NCBI GenBank assembly: GCA_027494135.1 | Contig: JAOSJK010000012.1 | Span: 191,001-255,000, forward strand | DNA length: 64,000 bases | Reading direction: 5' to 3' | Source of the DNA: Acidimicrobiia bacterium | GTDB lineage: Bacteria > Actinomycetota > Acidimicrobiia > IMCC26256 > PALSA-610 | Part shown: in pieces, positions 52,100 through 63,305 of the stretch | How positions within the stretch are numbered: position 1 is the first letter of the stretch | Layout of the letters: each line of letters begins with the position of its first letter | Notes under the pieces: generated by a model | What the model saw: only the letters and a program-made list of their open reading frames with translations | Database searches by the model: none | Told to the model about the DNA's origin: nothing | Position numbers and translations under genes: made by a program

Positions 52100-55000
52100 G
52101 CGGCGCCCTCACCAGCTCCACGACGGCGTCGGAGGCGAGCAGCACGATGGCCAGCCATCCGAGCGTCCGCGCCCGCGGGAAGAGCGTGGGCCACTCGAAG
52201 ACCGGCGGAAGGCGGTCGCGCACCTGTCTGTAGGTCATGTAGACGCCTACCAGGCCCAGCAGTGCAGCCGGCGCGATCGCGAGGACCGCGCGTGCCCTGG
52301 GGAACCGCAGGACCGCAGCGACCGACGCGGCCACGAGCAGCCCCACCCAGGGCGCGACGACCAGCGCTGCACCGCCGCCCGCGACCAGCGCTCCGAGCGC
52401 CACCGGACGCACCGGTGCGGGGCCGAGTCCACGGCCGGAGAGGTCGGCGAGGGTCGGCGCCCCGTCACCGCCGCAGGTGCTGCGGCGCCGGCGACGCAGC
52501 CGAGTGGCTACCACGATCGCCGCACAGAGGATCACACCCACGATCGAGACGGCGATCGAGGCCGCCACCCGCCGCTGCGGAGTCCACACGATCTCGACGT
52601 CGAACGGACCGGCCGAGTTGGGCACGATCCTCCAACCGTTCGCGTACCCGTCGACCAACCGTGACCCGCCGAGGGAGTCGCCCCCCACGACGCGCGCGGT
52701 CCACCCGGCATTCATGCTCTCTCCGAGCACGAGCCAGAACGGGTGGGTGGCCCCGTCGATCCGCACTCGCATCGAAGTACGTCCCCTACTGACCACCTCG
52801 ACGGCCGGTGGCTCCGAGGTGTCGCGGATCAGGCCGTCGACGCGCATCCCCCTCGCAGTCGGTGCAGGATCGCCCGCGGCCCCAGAGGCGAGCACGAGGC
52901 GGTCGACGTCGACCGCCGTCATCTTCCCCGGCATCGATCGCACGATGTGCTCCCCCGCCGAGAGCGTCACCTCCGCCGCGCCGGTCGGGTCGACGGCGCC
53001 GCACGGGCGGATCTCGAGTGCTCTCAGCGCCTCGGCATCCGACCGATCGCCGACGATCTGCACCGCGAACGGCTTCCCGTCGATCGTCAGCAGGTCGGTT
53101 CGACACCGGGCGGTCAACCTCTCGGGGGCCGCCGGAGGAATCGCCCCGGGCACTCCCAGCTCTGCGATCCCGACGGGCGCGGCCCGCGGCACGCTCGAGA
53201 AGTAGTGGGCGGCCCGCACCTCCCGTACCGCGAGGACCGTCACGCGCACCCTACGGCCGGCCAGGGCTCCGAAGCGCAGATCGACCTTCGCCGTCGCGTT
53301 CTCCACGGCTCTGTCGACCATCTCCCCGACGTCGACGTCGCGGGCCTCGCCTCCGGCCTCGATTCGCAGCCTCGTCGGCACGGAGTGCCTCCCCGTCGGC
53401 CACGACTCTCAGGGCGAGGCGGTCGAAGGTGATCCGCTCCTCCGCGTCGTACTCGACCCACTGCCCCACCACCTCCGAGAAGGGGGTGTTCCACGCAGTC
53501 GCCGGGTCGCCGTCGATCGCGGCGACGGGCCGGCAGCGCACGCAGCCGGGGAGCGACGCCGAGGCCGAGGCCGCGACTCCACCTTCCGCGACCGACGGGA
53601 GTCCGAGAAACGCATCTACCACCTCCGGATCGGCGTCCGGCGCGAGGCGAGCCTCACCGGCCAGGCCGAACGTCCGCTCGGCCGGCAGGTTGAAGGAGCG
53701 GACGATGCGCTCCTCCTCGTCGGAGCGCGGCGGTACCGGGAGCTGACGCTGGCGGCCCATCAGGATGACGAGCGGATGATCGGCGGTGTCCTCGCCGAGT
53801 GCATCCGCGAGGTCGCTTGGCATCCGCACGACCTCGTCGACGCGTACGTAGCCGGAGCCCCCGCCACCCGACGCGCCGTCTCGCAGCCGGATCTCCGCGA
53901 AGCCGACCGGGCTCGCACCCGGGTGCAGCGGGCTCGGACCGGCGTTGGTGCCCCTGATGACGACTTCCAACGAGGAGAGCTCGCGCCTGTCGAAGCGCAC
54001 GATCTGTCCCTTCTCGGTCCGCGACGTGTCGTCGAGATCGACCACCATCGGCGAGCCGCCGTCGAACCGGAGCTCGACCTGCGTTGCCCAGCGCTCGCGC
54101 TGCCCCTGCAGAGGTTGAACGAGGTTCACACGATCGGCGGTGATCGGTTGCTTCAGGTCGACCCGGATGCTGTGCCCTATCGCCTCGTCGAACGCGGCGA
54201 CCCTCCAAGCGGTGTCGGTGTCGCCGTCGAATGCGTTGGCGGCGCGGTCCTCGGGCGTGAACGTGATCGGGTTCCCGTACGCGGTGGCCACGACCCTCTG
54301 CACGCCGCGCTGCTCGGCCACGGTGTAGGCCTGTTCGCTCTGTCCGGGGAAGACTTCGAGGCGTGCGTCGCTCGGGTCGTGGGCATAGGGCTCCTCGCCG
54401 GCCTGCTCCGTGTAGCCCGTGTTGTCGAGGACGGTGCTCCAGCGACGACCCCGTCTGCGGTTCGAGTCGGTGAGCACGAGCACCGAGCCCTCCGGGACCG
54501 CGTCGCGCAGCTCCCGGGGGTCCGGGTACGACGCCGAGTAGAGGATCACGCCCTCGCCCGAGAGGAGCCCGGCGTCCGCCGCGTCGACGAGACCCTCGCC
54601 GGAGCCGGAGACGACGACCGCGCCGCTCTCCGACTCCGTGCGCACGATCGGCAGGGCGCCGTCGACTGCGTAGACCATCACCGGCCGCGGCTCGGCCTCG
54701 TCGGGGGGCCTGGCCAGCACCTCCGGGTCGAGCCAGTCGGGGGCGGGGCTCCCCGCCGCGACATCACCGAAGGACTTCACCTGCGAGACACCCTCGGGGA
54801 GCGGATCGAAGAGGCTCACGAGAGCGCGAGGCCGCACGAGGTCGTAGCGGTCGTACTGGATGTCGTTGCGCAGCACGACGTCGCCCACCGACATGCGCGC
54901 GAGCAGGTCGTGGAAGCCGGCCGGGTCGGAGACGCCCTCCTGTATGCGGCGGTCGAAGGCGTTCAGGAGATCGGCCGTGGCCTCGTTGCCGTATGGGATC

Positions 55001-56456
55001 AGCTCCGCGCGACGTACGGCCGGTCCATGAGGCCGGGCGTGATCGGATCGACGGTGTTCCCCCAGCGGTACGCAGCGAAGTCGGCTCCGGGCAGCTCGAG
55101 GACGCGCGTGTCGTCGCCCCTCGAGTCGAGGAAGCCGGCGGCCTCGTTCCAGTAGTCGGGGATCTCCTCGGGCCGCTGGAGATTCCGGCCGTAGTAGGTG
55201 CCGTCGTAGAGCGCGGGGAAGCCGGCGAGGACGAGCGCGCCCACCAGGAGCCCCGCGCCGGTCGCGAGCCTCGCCCGTTCTTGTGCCTTCAGCCAGGTGC
55301 CGAGCGCGTCGATTCCGGCGCCGAGCAGCATCGCCAGCCCCAGGACTACCAGCGGGATCGCCCTCCCCGTGCTGCGCAGGGCCAGTCCTGCCTTCGAGCC
55401 CTCGGCGAACTCCTTGAAGAGGGTCCCGAGCGGGGTCGGGGAGTCGTATGGGTGCGCTCCGACGGCGATCACCGTCCCGGCGAGAGCCAGGAGCACGAAG
55501 TACGCGCGGTGCCTCCACCTGATCACTGCCGCCGAGAGGAGCGCGAGGCTCGCGAGCCCGTAGCCGAGGAGGATCATCGCCGGCCTCTGCGTGTAGCTGC
55601 GGGCCGACTCGACCCATGGCCCCAACCGGTCCTGACCGTAGAAGAACCAGTAGCCGAGGCCCCGCAGAACCTCGTTCGGCATCGAGGTGCGCGCGACGGC
55701 CTTGACCGTCTCGGTGTACTTCAAGATGTTGATGCCGTAGCCGCCCTGGATCGAGAGCCCGGCTATCCACCACAACGACGTGAGGACGGTGAGGGATCCC
55801 ATGCGAGCCACGGTCGCCGCGGCGCGACGCAGCGGGACCTCCCTGGTGAGGAGCGTCTCGTGGAGGATCCAGAGCACCGGAGCCACGCCGGCGAAGACGA
55901 GAGCCGTCGCGTTGACCCCACCCACGACCTGCACCGTGATCGCGAAGAGAGCCGGGTACCGCCATCCTCCGTCTCGCAGCGCCCGGATAGTCAGACCGAG
56001 CATCCACCCGAGCGCGGCCCACGGCAGCAGGATCACCGAGATCCGCGCGGCGTAGTGCAGCGAGTACGGACTGAACGCGTACGCGAGTGCGGCGACCACG
56101 ACTCCGGGTCCGCTCCGGCCGAGCGTTCGGCAGAGATACAGGACACCTGTGGCCGCAGCGAAGACGATGGCACCGAGCCACAGGCGCTGCGCGACCCAGT
56201 CGGGCACGCCGAGACGATCGAGTGTCCAGTAGAACGGCCCCATCGGGAAGAGGTACCCGATGTTCTGGTGCGTGACCGTGCCCATCCCGATGTTCGGGTC
56301 CCACATCGACGTGGCGCGCTCCAGGAGACGGCCGGGGTCGAGGTACAGGTACTGCTTGGTGTCCGCGGCCACCTGTCCTCGGGCCGTCAGAAGCGGCGGC
56401 ACGAACGCAAGTGCGGCCAGCAGCGAGTAGCCGATGCGCGGTGTGACCCGACGCAT
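52041..56456 (-). CDS. AftD-like alpha-(1->3)-arabinofuranosyltransferase family membrane protein (frameshifts near 55000 and 53380)
   Basis: MRRVTPRIGYSLLAALAFVPPLLTARGQVAADTKQYLYLDPGRLLERATSMWDPNIGMGTVTHQNIGYLFPMGPFYWTLDRLGVPDWVAQRLWLG; C-terminal F5/8-type-C-like domains (AFDGDTDTAWRVAAF…, AIDGDPATAWNTPFSE…). Confidence 0.85.
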
Positions 56457-56473
56457 CGATCCGGGAACCTCCG

Positions 56474-57640
56474 TCACGTGGTCGACCGCCGCCGCACCGC
56501 CTGGGCAGCGAGCACCTCCAGGGTCCCGACGGCTGTCGCGCCCCAGGTGAACCTCGCGGCGTGCTCCGCCGCGCCGGCGCCGAGACGGCGTCGCAGCCCC
56601 TCGTCGGCGATCACCCGCTCGATCGCCCCGGCAAGGGTGTCGGGCCCGTCGACGAGGAGGCCCGGAGTGCCCCTCCGAGACGGAGTCGGAGTGCCCGGAG
56701 ATCCGCGTGACCACGGCGGGGGTGCCGCAGGCGGCCGCCTCGGTGATCGTCATCCCCCACCCCTCGTGAGCCGAGGCCGATGCGACGAGCCATGCGCGGC
56801 GGTACAGGGCGACGAGGTCGTCGTCGTCGAGGCGGCCCGGCAGGTGGATCCAGTCGTCGGCGCTGCGCTCGCCCACGGCGGTCTCGAGGCGTTCGCGCTC
56901 GTAGCCCTCTCCCACGATCACCGCCTGTAGCGACGGGTGCCGCACCTTGACGTCGGCCAGCGCGTCCACCAGCAGATGGAACCGCTTGACCGGCACGAGG
57001 CGGCCCACCGCGACCACGAGCGGCGCCGGCGATCGGTCGCCCCCGGGTGTGAACCTCGGGTCGATGCCGGGAGGGACGACGTGTACACGCGAGGGCTTGA
57101 ACCTCAGCTTCTCCACCAGCTCCTGCTTCGACGACTCCGAGAGCGTGACTATCGGAGTGCGCCGGTAGATCGGCGGGGCGATCCTCGACTCGATCGCGTT
57201 GCCGAACGCCGCCAGGCGCGGCGGCAACGTCATGCCCCACATCCCGCCGTGGACGTGATGCAGCCAGGTGACGTGCGGTCCACGCGCCCACAGCGGCGAG
57301 AAGAACGGCATCCCGTTCCAGATCTCGACGAGTGCGTCGCGCTCCCCGTGCCATCCCATGACCTCACTGAGAACGGCGCGCGGGAAGACCATGTACCGGC
57401 CTGCCTTGCGGATCACGCGATAGCCCTGCCGCCACGACACCACCGGGTGACCGGCGGCGTAGGAGGTGCGCATCGTCACCTCGACTCCGGACTCCGCCCA
57501 CAGCCCGGCGACGGCCGCGGCGTGGATCTCCGACCCCCCGGCCTCGGGATCGTCGAGATCCCGCCAGGCCAGCATGTTGATGCGTCGGATACCTGCGCGC
57601 TCTGCGAGATCGCCGAGCTTCCCGACCACATCCACCGCGG
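56474..57640 (-). CDS. GT4-family glycosyltransferase (frameshift near 56670; start approximate)
   Basis: INMLAWRDLDDPEAGGSEIHAAAVAGLWAESG; GRLVPVKRFHLLVDAL; HEGWGMTITEAAACGTPAVVTRISGHSDSV. Confidence 0.88.
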
Positions 57641-57697
57641 CAGTGTACGCGGGGGCGCCGCGATTCGGCCGGTGCCGTTCGTCATCCTCCGGATACG

Positions 57698-58951
57698 GTG
57701 TCGTGGTTGGGATCATCGCGGTCGGGACCATCGTGGTTGGGACCAGTTGTCGTCGGGGCGCTGGCTCGAGGTGCCTACTGGCGCTTCGTCACCCCCGACT
57801 GGGAGCCGATATCCGACGCCGACCACTACCTACGACTGGCGCGCTCCCTCGCCTCGGGAACGGGCTTCTCGATGGCGTTTCCCCAGCTCGAGATGCACGC
57901 GACCGCCTTCCGACCTCCGCTCTACCCTCTGCTGCTCGCGATCGTGGAGTGGGTGGGCGGCGCCGATGTCCTCTGGCCGGCGCGCCTGCTGTCGCTGGTT
58001 CTCGGACTTGCGGTGATAGCTCTGACCGTGAAGCTCGGTGAGCGACTCGCCGGCCCCACTTCAGGCTTCGTGGCGGGAGGCATGGTCGCGGTCTATCCGC
58101 CGCTGGTCGCCAACGACACGATCACCCTCTCGGAACCTCTCGCGCTGCTGTTGATCCTGGGCATCCTCCTGAAGCTGCACGACCGCCGCTGGGTCGCTTG
58201 CGGCGTTCTCACCGGCCTGCTGCTGCTTACCCGTCCGAACGCGTACCTGGTTGTCGTAGTCGTGGTGGCGGCCCTGTGGAGGCTCATCGGTCACCGGCGC
58301 GCGCTGCTCTCAGCATGCGTCTGCGCGGCAGTGGTCTCGCCGTGGATCATCAGGAACCAGATCCAGGTCGACACCATCAGGCCGACCACTTCCGACGGGT
58401 TCACTCTGGCCGCCATGTATGCGCCGCCTGCCCGAGAGCACAAGACCTTCGTGAATCCCGTCTACGACACCTGGTATGACGGCACCGAGTTCGAGCTCCT
58501 GCAGTTCGACGAAGCCAGATGGAGCTCTGCCCTCACGGATTTGGCACTCGACACGATCAGCGACGACCCGAGCTATGTCGTCACGGTCGCGCGCCGGAAC
58601 ACCATCGCCTTCTTCGAGCTCGACACCTCAGCAAATGAGACTGCCGAGCGCTTCGACGGACGCAACATCGATTTCCGCACGGCGACCCTCCCGCTCTTCT
58701 ACGTCGTCACGATCCTCGGCCTCATGGCAATCGCACTCAACATCCGCAGGAGGGCGGTCTGGCCTACGCTCGCAATCGCGGCGCAGTTCACCGTGCTCTC
58801 CCTGCTCATCGTCGCGCCGCCGCGACTGCGTGCCCCCTTCGACCTGACGATGTGCATCGGGGTCGGTCTCCTGGCCGAGGGGATCAGGCAGCGGTACGCA
58901 ATCGTCGATGTCCCGCCGCGCCGACCCGCTCCGTCCCGTAGCCGCCCATAG
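57698..58951 (+). CDS. GT39-like membrane glycosyltransferase A
   Basis: SDADHYLRLARSLASGTGFSMAFPQLEMHATAFRPPLYPLLLAIVEW periplasmic catalytic-loop pattern; multiple TMs; TRPNAYLVVVV. Confidence 0.82.
   Translation: MSWLGSSRSGPSWLGPVVVGALARGAYWRFVTPDWEPISDADHYLRLARSLASGTGFSMAFPQLEMHATAFRPPLYPLLLAIVEWVGGADVLWPARLLSLVLGLAVIALTVKLGERLAGPTSGFVAGGMVAVYPPLVANDTITLSEPLALLLILGILLKLHDRRWVACGVLTGLLLLTRPNAYLVVVVVVAALWRLIGHRRALLSACVCAAVVSPWIIRNQIQVDTIRPTTSDGFTLAAMYAPPAREHKTFVNPVYDTWYDGTEFELLQFDEARWSSALTDLALDTISDDPSYVVTVARRNTIAFFELDTSANETAERFDGRNIDFRTATLPLFYVVTILGLMAIALNIRRRAVWPTLAIAAQFTVLSLLIVAPPRLRAPFDLTMCIGVGLLAEGIRQRYAIVDVPPRRPAPSRSRP
57701..57745 (+). repeat. three tandem 15-bp units TCGYGGTYGGGAYCA
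   Basis: TCGTGGTTGGGATCA / TCGCGGTCGGGACCA / TCGTGGTTGGGACCA read directly. Confidence 0.75.
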
Positions 58952-59002
58952 CCGCTACGGCGGCGGATACGCTGACCCGTCCGCCTACACCCGGAGAGCG
59001 TC

Positions 59003-59819
59003 TTGCGACTCACAGGCGAGCGCCCGATGCAGGGCGCGACCCCCCGACTCACTCCTCGCGCTGCACGACGCGGGATACAGGGAGGTCGCGGAACGCCTCG
59101 GCACCGGCGTCGTCCTCGACGTGGGTTGCGGCGTCGGCGACGAGACGGTACGGCTGGGCGGCGAGGGCCGCTTCGTCCTCGGCGTCGACTACAGCGCGCA
59201 GACCGCGGTCGATGCCGGTAGGGAGTGGGGCGCGGGCGATCAGCGCGAATCGGACGTCCGTTTCGCCGGCATGGACGGCTCGAGGCTCGGCATCCGCTCG
59301 CGCTCCGTCGACTGGGCGTGCTCGTCGCACCTCATAGAGCACTTCACGAACCCCGAGCGCCACGCCGCGGAGCTCGCCCGGGTGCTGGCGCCCGAAGGCA
59401 CCGCGTTCGTGATCACCCCGAACGCGCCGGCCGACTTCGAGAACCCCTTCCACGTGTACCTCTTCGACCCGGCCCAGCTCGCGTCGCTGCTGCGGATCTT
59501 CTTCGAGGAGGTCGAGGTCCTGGGGCTCGAGGGCTCTCCCGAGCTTCAAGCCGACTTCGCCTCCCGCCGCGCCAGCGGCGAGCGCCTGTTGAAGCTCGAC
59601 GCGCTGCGCCTGCGCCACCGCCTGCCCCGTCGGTTGTACGTGTGGGGATACGAGCACGCGCTACCGGTCGTCTACCGCCTCCTCGGAAGCGAAGGCGCGG
59701 GGATCGGCTCGGGTCTCGACCACACGCACTTCACGATGAGCGACGCGATCGACGCCTCCACACCGGTGCTCTTCGCCATCGCCCGACGACCACGGCCGAG
59801 CGTCAGGGAGCGGGCCTAG
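59003..59819 (+). CDS. class I SAM-dependent methyltransferase (frameshift near 59040)
   Basis: GVVLDVGCGVGDETVRLGGEGRFVLGVDYSAQTAVDAG; DWACSSHLIEHFTNPERHAAELARVLAPEGTAFVITPN. Confidence 0.87.
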
Positions 59820-61104
59820 CAGCGCCGCGATCCGCCCGAGCGCGCACGACGGCGACCAGCGTCGCCGCGGCCCCCATCGCCCACAGTGGGGCCACCGGGA
59901 TCTTCAGGCGCGGCTGACCGAAGAAGACGATCGGCGTCAGGGCGAGCCACACCGCGACCATGAAGAGGAACGCCTGTCGCGGATCGCCGCGTCCGAAGCG
60001 GCGCAGCGCCCGCGGGAGCGCGAGCAGGCCGAGCGCCACCACGCCCCATGCGAACACATCGGCCAGGTGCGCCAGCACGTACCGGTAGGTGCGATGCCCG
60101 GGACCCGATGCAACGAGGTAGCCGGCCGTGTCGGTCAGGCCGTCGTGGTCGTCGCGGTAGGTGTAGTACGCGCGGCGGTACGCGAGACGCGCCTCCGTGA
60201 ACGGATGGCGTACCGCGTACTTCACCGCGGCAATCGTGTCGTTGCGGTCGTTCTCGGCCTCCCGCTCCTCTGCCCCGGTCGTGCACGCGGCGGGGAGGTT
60301 GTAGCCGCCATAGGCATTGGGGTTCCGTCCGATGCAGAGGTTCTCGCCGAGGTTCGTGGAGACCAGGACCGGCGAGTCGAAGGCGAGCGTGTTGCGGATC
60401 GCCCACGGCGCCAGCACCACCGCCGCGGCCGACGCCGCGCACCCCGCCTTCCACAGGCAGGAGCGCCACGGGAGCCCGCCGGCGCGAAGAGCGACAGGGA
60501 GGAGCACGAGGAACGGGAGCGTGAGAGGACGCACCAGGGCCGCAACGGCGACCAGGGCGCCGAAGGCCATGAGACGCCTCGACGTGAGCGCCTCGGGAGT
60601 CCACGGGACCGCTGTCACCGACCAGAGCGCGGCCATTGCCAGGAACACGAAGAGCGTCTCTGTGAACCCGATGGCGACGAAGAACACGAGGTTCGGCCAG
60701 ATCGCGACGATCCCGGCAGCCACGACGGCGGTGGTGCGGTCGAGGAGGCGCCTGGCGATCGCCCAGGTGAGCCCCACGGTGAGAACCGACGGCACGAAGT
60801 TGAGGAGCGTCATGCGGACGTGCCTGGAGACGTCGGCGCCGAGTCGCTCCAGCAGCCACTGGAGCCCCGCCAGCGCGAAGGGGTAGCCCGGCGGGTAGTA
60901 CGCGGTCGCGACCCCGTCGACGTACGTGTAGCCGTGGCCCCGGACGATCCGATCGGCGAGGTACCCGTAGATGGCGGGATCGCCCAGTGCCGTCACGGGC
61001 CGGGTCGCGTGCAGCGCCCACGCGAGGCGCGCGAGTGCAGCGGTGCAGATCAGCACCGCCACTACGACGTGATCCCTCTTGAAGACCCGGACGGCACCGC
61101 GCAC
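59803..61104 (-). CDS. GT39-like membrane glycosyltransferase B (start approximate)
   Basis: TALGDPAIYGYLADRIVRGHGYTYVDGVATAYYPPGYPFALAGLQWLLERLG; RPLTLPFLVLLPVAL; WAIRNTLAFDSPVLVSTNLGENLCIGRNPNAYGGYN. Confidence 0.85.
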   Translation of the reverse strand: MRGAVRVFKRDHVVVAVLICTAALARLAWALHATRPVTALGDPAIYGYLADRIVRGHGYTYVDGVATAYYPPGYPFALAGLQWLLERLGADVSRHVRMTLLNFVPSVLTVGLTWAIARRLLDRTTAVVAAGIVAIWPNLVFFVAIGFTETLFVFLAMAALWSVTAVPWTPEALTSRRLMAFGALVAVAALVRPLTLPFLVLLPVALRAGGLPWRSCLWKAGCAASAAAVVLAPWAIRNTLAFDSPVLVSTNLGENLCIGRNPNAYGGYNLPAACTTGAEEREAENDRNDTIAAVKYAVRHPFTEARLAYRRAYYTYRDDHDGLTDTAGYLVASGPGHRTYRYVLAHLADVFAWGVVALGLLALPRALRRFGRGDPRQAFLFMVAVWLALTPIVFFGQPRLKIPVAPLWAMGAAATLVAVVRARADRGAARPAP

Positions 61105-61149
61105 GACCCGGAATCGTGTGGGTGCACCGGCCGCGGTGTCAACCCGGCC

Positions 61150-62553
61150 GTCCCGGCACGGTCCGCTACCCTCGGCCGCCTGGACACCTCTACCGCTGCC
61201 ACGACTGCGGCGAGAAGCGACGCCTCCACCGGGCAGCGTCACGCGCACTTCGGCCGGTGGCTCGGCGCGATTGCGGTCGCGGCGCTGGTGGTGCGGGTCC
61301 TCTTCACCGTCGTCGTCGACCCGTCGATCGGCGAGTCCCCCGACGAGCTGAGCGACCCCCGCGCGTACCACCTGATAGGCAAGAACCTCTCCGAGGGCAG
61401 GGGCTACGTGCGCCCCTTCGACTTGGAGCTCCTCGGCCTCGAGCACCCGAGCGCCGAGTACCCGCCGCTCTTCCCCGCCTTCCTGGCGGTGCTCGACGGT
61501 GCCGGCGTCGACTCCGTCGACGGTCAGCAGCTGGCCCTCTGCCTCGTCGGTTCGCTCACCGTCCTCGGGATAGGCCTGGTGGGGCGCCGCGTCGGCGGCG
61601 ACGCGGTGGGGCTGACCGCCGCGGCGATCGCCGCCATCTACCCGAACCTCTTCCAGGCCGACGCCGTGCTGATGACCGAGTCACCCCACGCCCTGCTGGT
61701 GACGGTCGCCACCCTCCTGGCCTTTCGCGCCGCCGACCGCCCGTCGCGTGCGACGTTCGCCGCCCTGGGCCTCGCCCTGGGCCTGGGGGCCCTGTCGCGC
61801 TCCGAGGGAGCCCTCTTCGCGCCTCTGCTCGTCCTGCCGCTGGCACTGCTCCTGCGCGATCGGTCCAGGGCCACCCGGCTCGGGCTCGCCGCCGTCGCGC
61901 TCGCGGTCGCACTCGCGGTGGTCGCTCCTTGGACGATCAGGAACTACGTGCGCTTCGACGCCTTCGTCCCGATCTCGAACAACGTCGGGCCCACCATCGA
62001 CGGGGCGAACTGCGACCTCACCTACTCGGGCACGTACCTGGGGTACTGGCGTTCGACGTTCGGCGACACGGCCGCCGAGAGCGACGAGTGCTTCGAGGGC
62101 TTCGACATCACCCAGGACGGGTTCAACGAGGCAGAGACTGCCGCCTTCCACCGTGACGCGGGCCTGAGGTACGCCCGCGACCACGCGAGCCGCCTCCCGG
62201 TCGTCGCGATGGCACGGCTCGGTCGTGCCTTCGGCTTCTACGACACCTTCGATCAGGTGCGTCTGGAGTCCTTGGAGGGAAGGACCGTCCGCTGGCAGAC
62301 TCTCGGTCTGCGCATGTACTGGCTGCTCCTGCCCTTCGCCGTGGCGGGGGCAGTCCTTGTCCGCCGCCGCACCGACCTCGTCCCCCTGCTCACCCCGTTC
62401 GTGCTCGTCGCAATCACCGTCGTCCTCACCCACGGCAACGAGCGGTTCCGCATCTCGGCGGAGCCCGCACTCGTCGTCCTCGCCGCGATGGGGGCTGTGG
62501 CGGCAGTCCGAGCGGCGCGCCATCGGATCGACCGACAAGGAGCCAACCGATGA
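61150..62553 (+). CDS. GT39-like membrane glycosyltransferase C (start approximate)
   Basis: SDPRAYHLIGKNLSEGRGYVRPFDLELLGLEHPSAEYPPLFPAFLAVLDGAG; LSRSEGALFAPLLVLPLALLL; WTIRNYVRFDAFVPISNNVGPTIDGANC. Confidence 0.85.
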   Translation, partial: VPARSATLGRLDTSTAATTAARSDASTGQRHAHFGRWLGAIAVAALVVRVLFTVVVDPSIGESPDELSDPRAYHLIGKNLSEGRGYVRPFDLELLGLEHPSAEYPPLFPAFLAVLDGAGVDSVDGQQLALCLVGSLTVLGIGLVGRRVGGDAVGLTAAAIAAIYPNLFQADAVLMTESPHALLVTVATLLAFRAADRPSRATFAALGLALGLGALSRSEGALFAPLLVLPLALLLRDRSRATRLGLAAVALAVALAVVAPWTIRNYVRFDAFVPISNNVGPTIDGANCDLTYSGTYLGYWRSTFGDTAAESDECFEGFDITQDGFNEAETAAFHRDAGLRYARDHASRLPVVAMARLGRAFGFYDTFDQVRLESLEGRTVRWQTLGLRMYWLLLPFAVAGAVLVRRRTDLVPLLTPFVLVAITVVLTHGNERFRISAEPALVVLAAMGAVAAVRAARHRIDRQGANR

Positions 62554-63305
62554 AGCGCGTGCACGTCAGCAGGAGAGCGTCGCTCCGCATCAACGACGCG
62601 CTCGACCGCTGGTTGCCTCCCGTGCTGCGCGACTCGCGCCCGGTCGCCGCCCTCGTGCGGCGGATGTACGGCCCCCTCACCGAGGACATCAGCGAGTTCA
62701 AGGAGCGCGCCTTCTACCTCTCGCGGCGCGAGTACGCCGACTTCTACCAGCAGCTCCGCTCCAAGGTCGACCAGGGCATCACCGACCTCACGCCCGAGTC
62801 GCTCGACGCCGTCGTCGACGCCGTGAGGGGAGAACGTGTGCTCGATGTCGCCTGCGGCAGAGGCCACCTGGCCGAGCGCCTCGCGGCCGACCGCGACGTC
62901 GTCGGCTGCGACGTCGCAGTGACCGCCGGTCGCCGTGGATCGTCGAGCACGGTCACCTACTGCGAGGGAAACCTGGAGCAGCTCCCCTTCCGCGACGGCG
63001 CCTTCGACACCGTCGTCTCGACCCACACCCTCGAGCACGTCCAGCACCTCTCCGAGGCGCTTGCCGAGCTCCGCAGGATCGCCGCTCGCCGGCTTGTCAT
63101 CGTCGTGCCGCGTCAACGCCCCTATCGGGTCACCTTCAACCCTCACATCCAGTTCTTCCCCTACCGGTTCTCACTCCTCGCGTGGACCGGTACCGACCGC
63201 CGCCACACGTGCGAGCTGGTCGGCGGCGACTGGCTGTACGTGGAGGACACCGACAGCGCTCCCGACGGTCCCGCGCACGAAGGGAGCTCGCCGTCCGTAC
63301 GCTGA
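62550..63305 (+). CDS. class I SAM-dependent methyltransferase
   Basis: ERVLDVACGRGHLAERLAADRDVVGCDVA; FDTVVSTHTLEHVQHLSEALAELRRI; ATGA overlap with the preceding gene. Confidence 0.88.
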   Translation: MKRVHVSRRASLRINDALDRWLPPVLRDSRPVAALVRRMYGPLTEDISEFKERAFYLSRREYADFYQQLRSKVDQGITDLTPESLDAVVDAVRGERVLDVACGRGHLAERLAADRDVVGCDVAVTAGRRGSSSTVTYCEGNLEQLPFRDGAFDTVVSTHTLEHVQHLSEALAELRRIAARRLVIVVPRQRPYRVTFNPHIQFFPYRFSLLAWTGTDRRHTCELVGGDWLYVEDTDSAPDGPAHEGSSPSVR

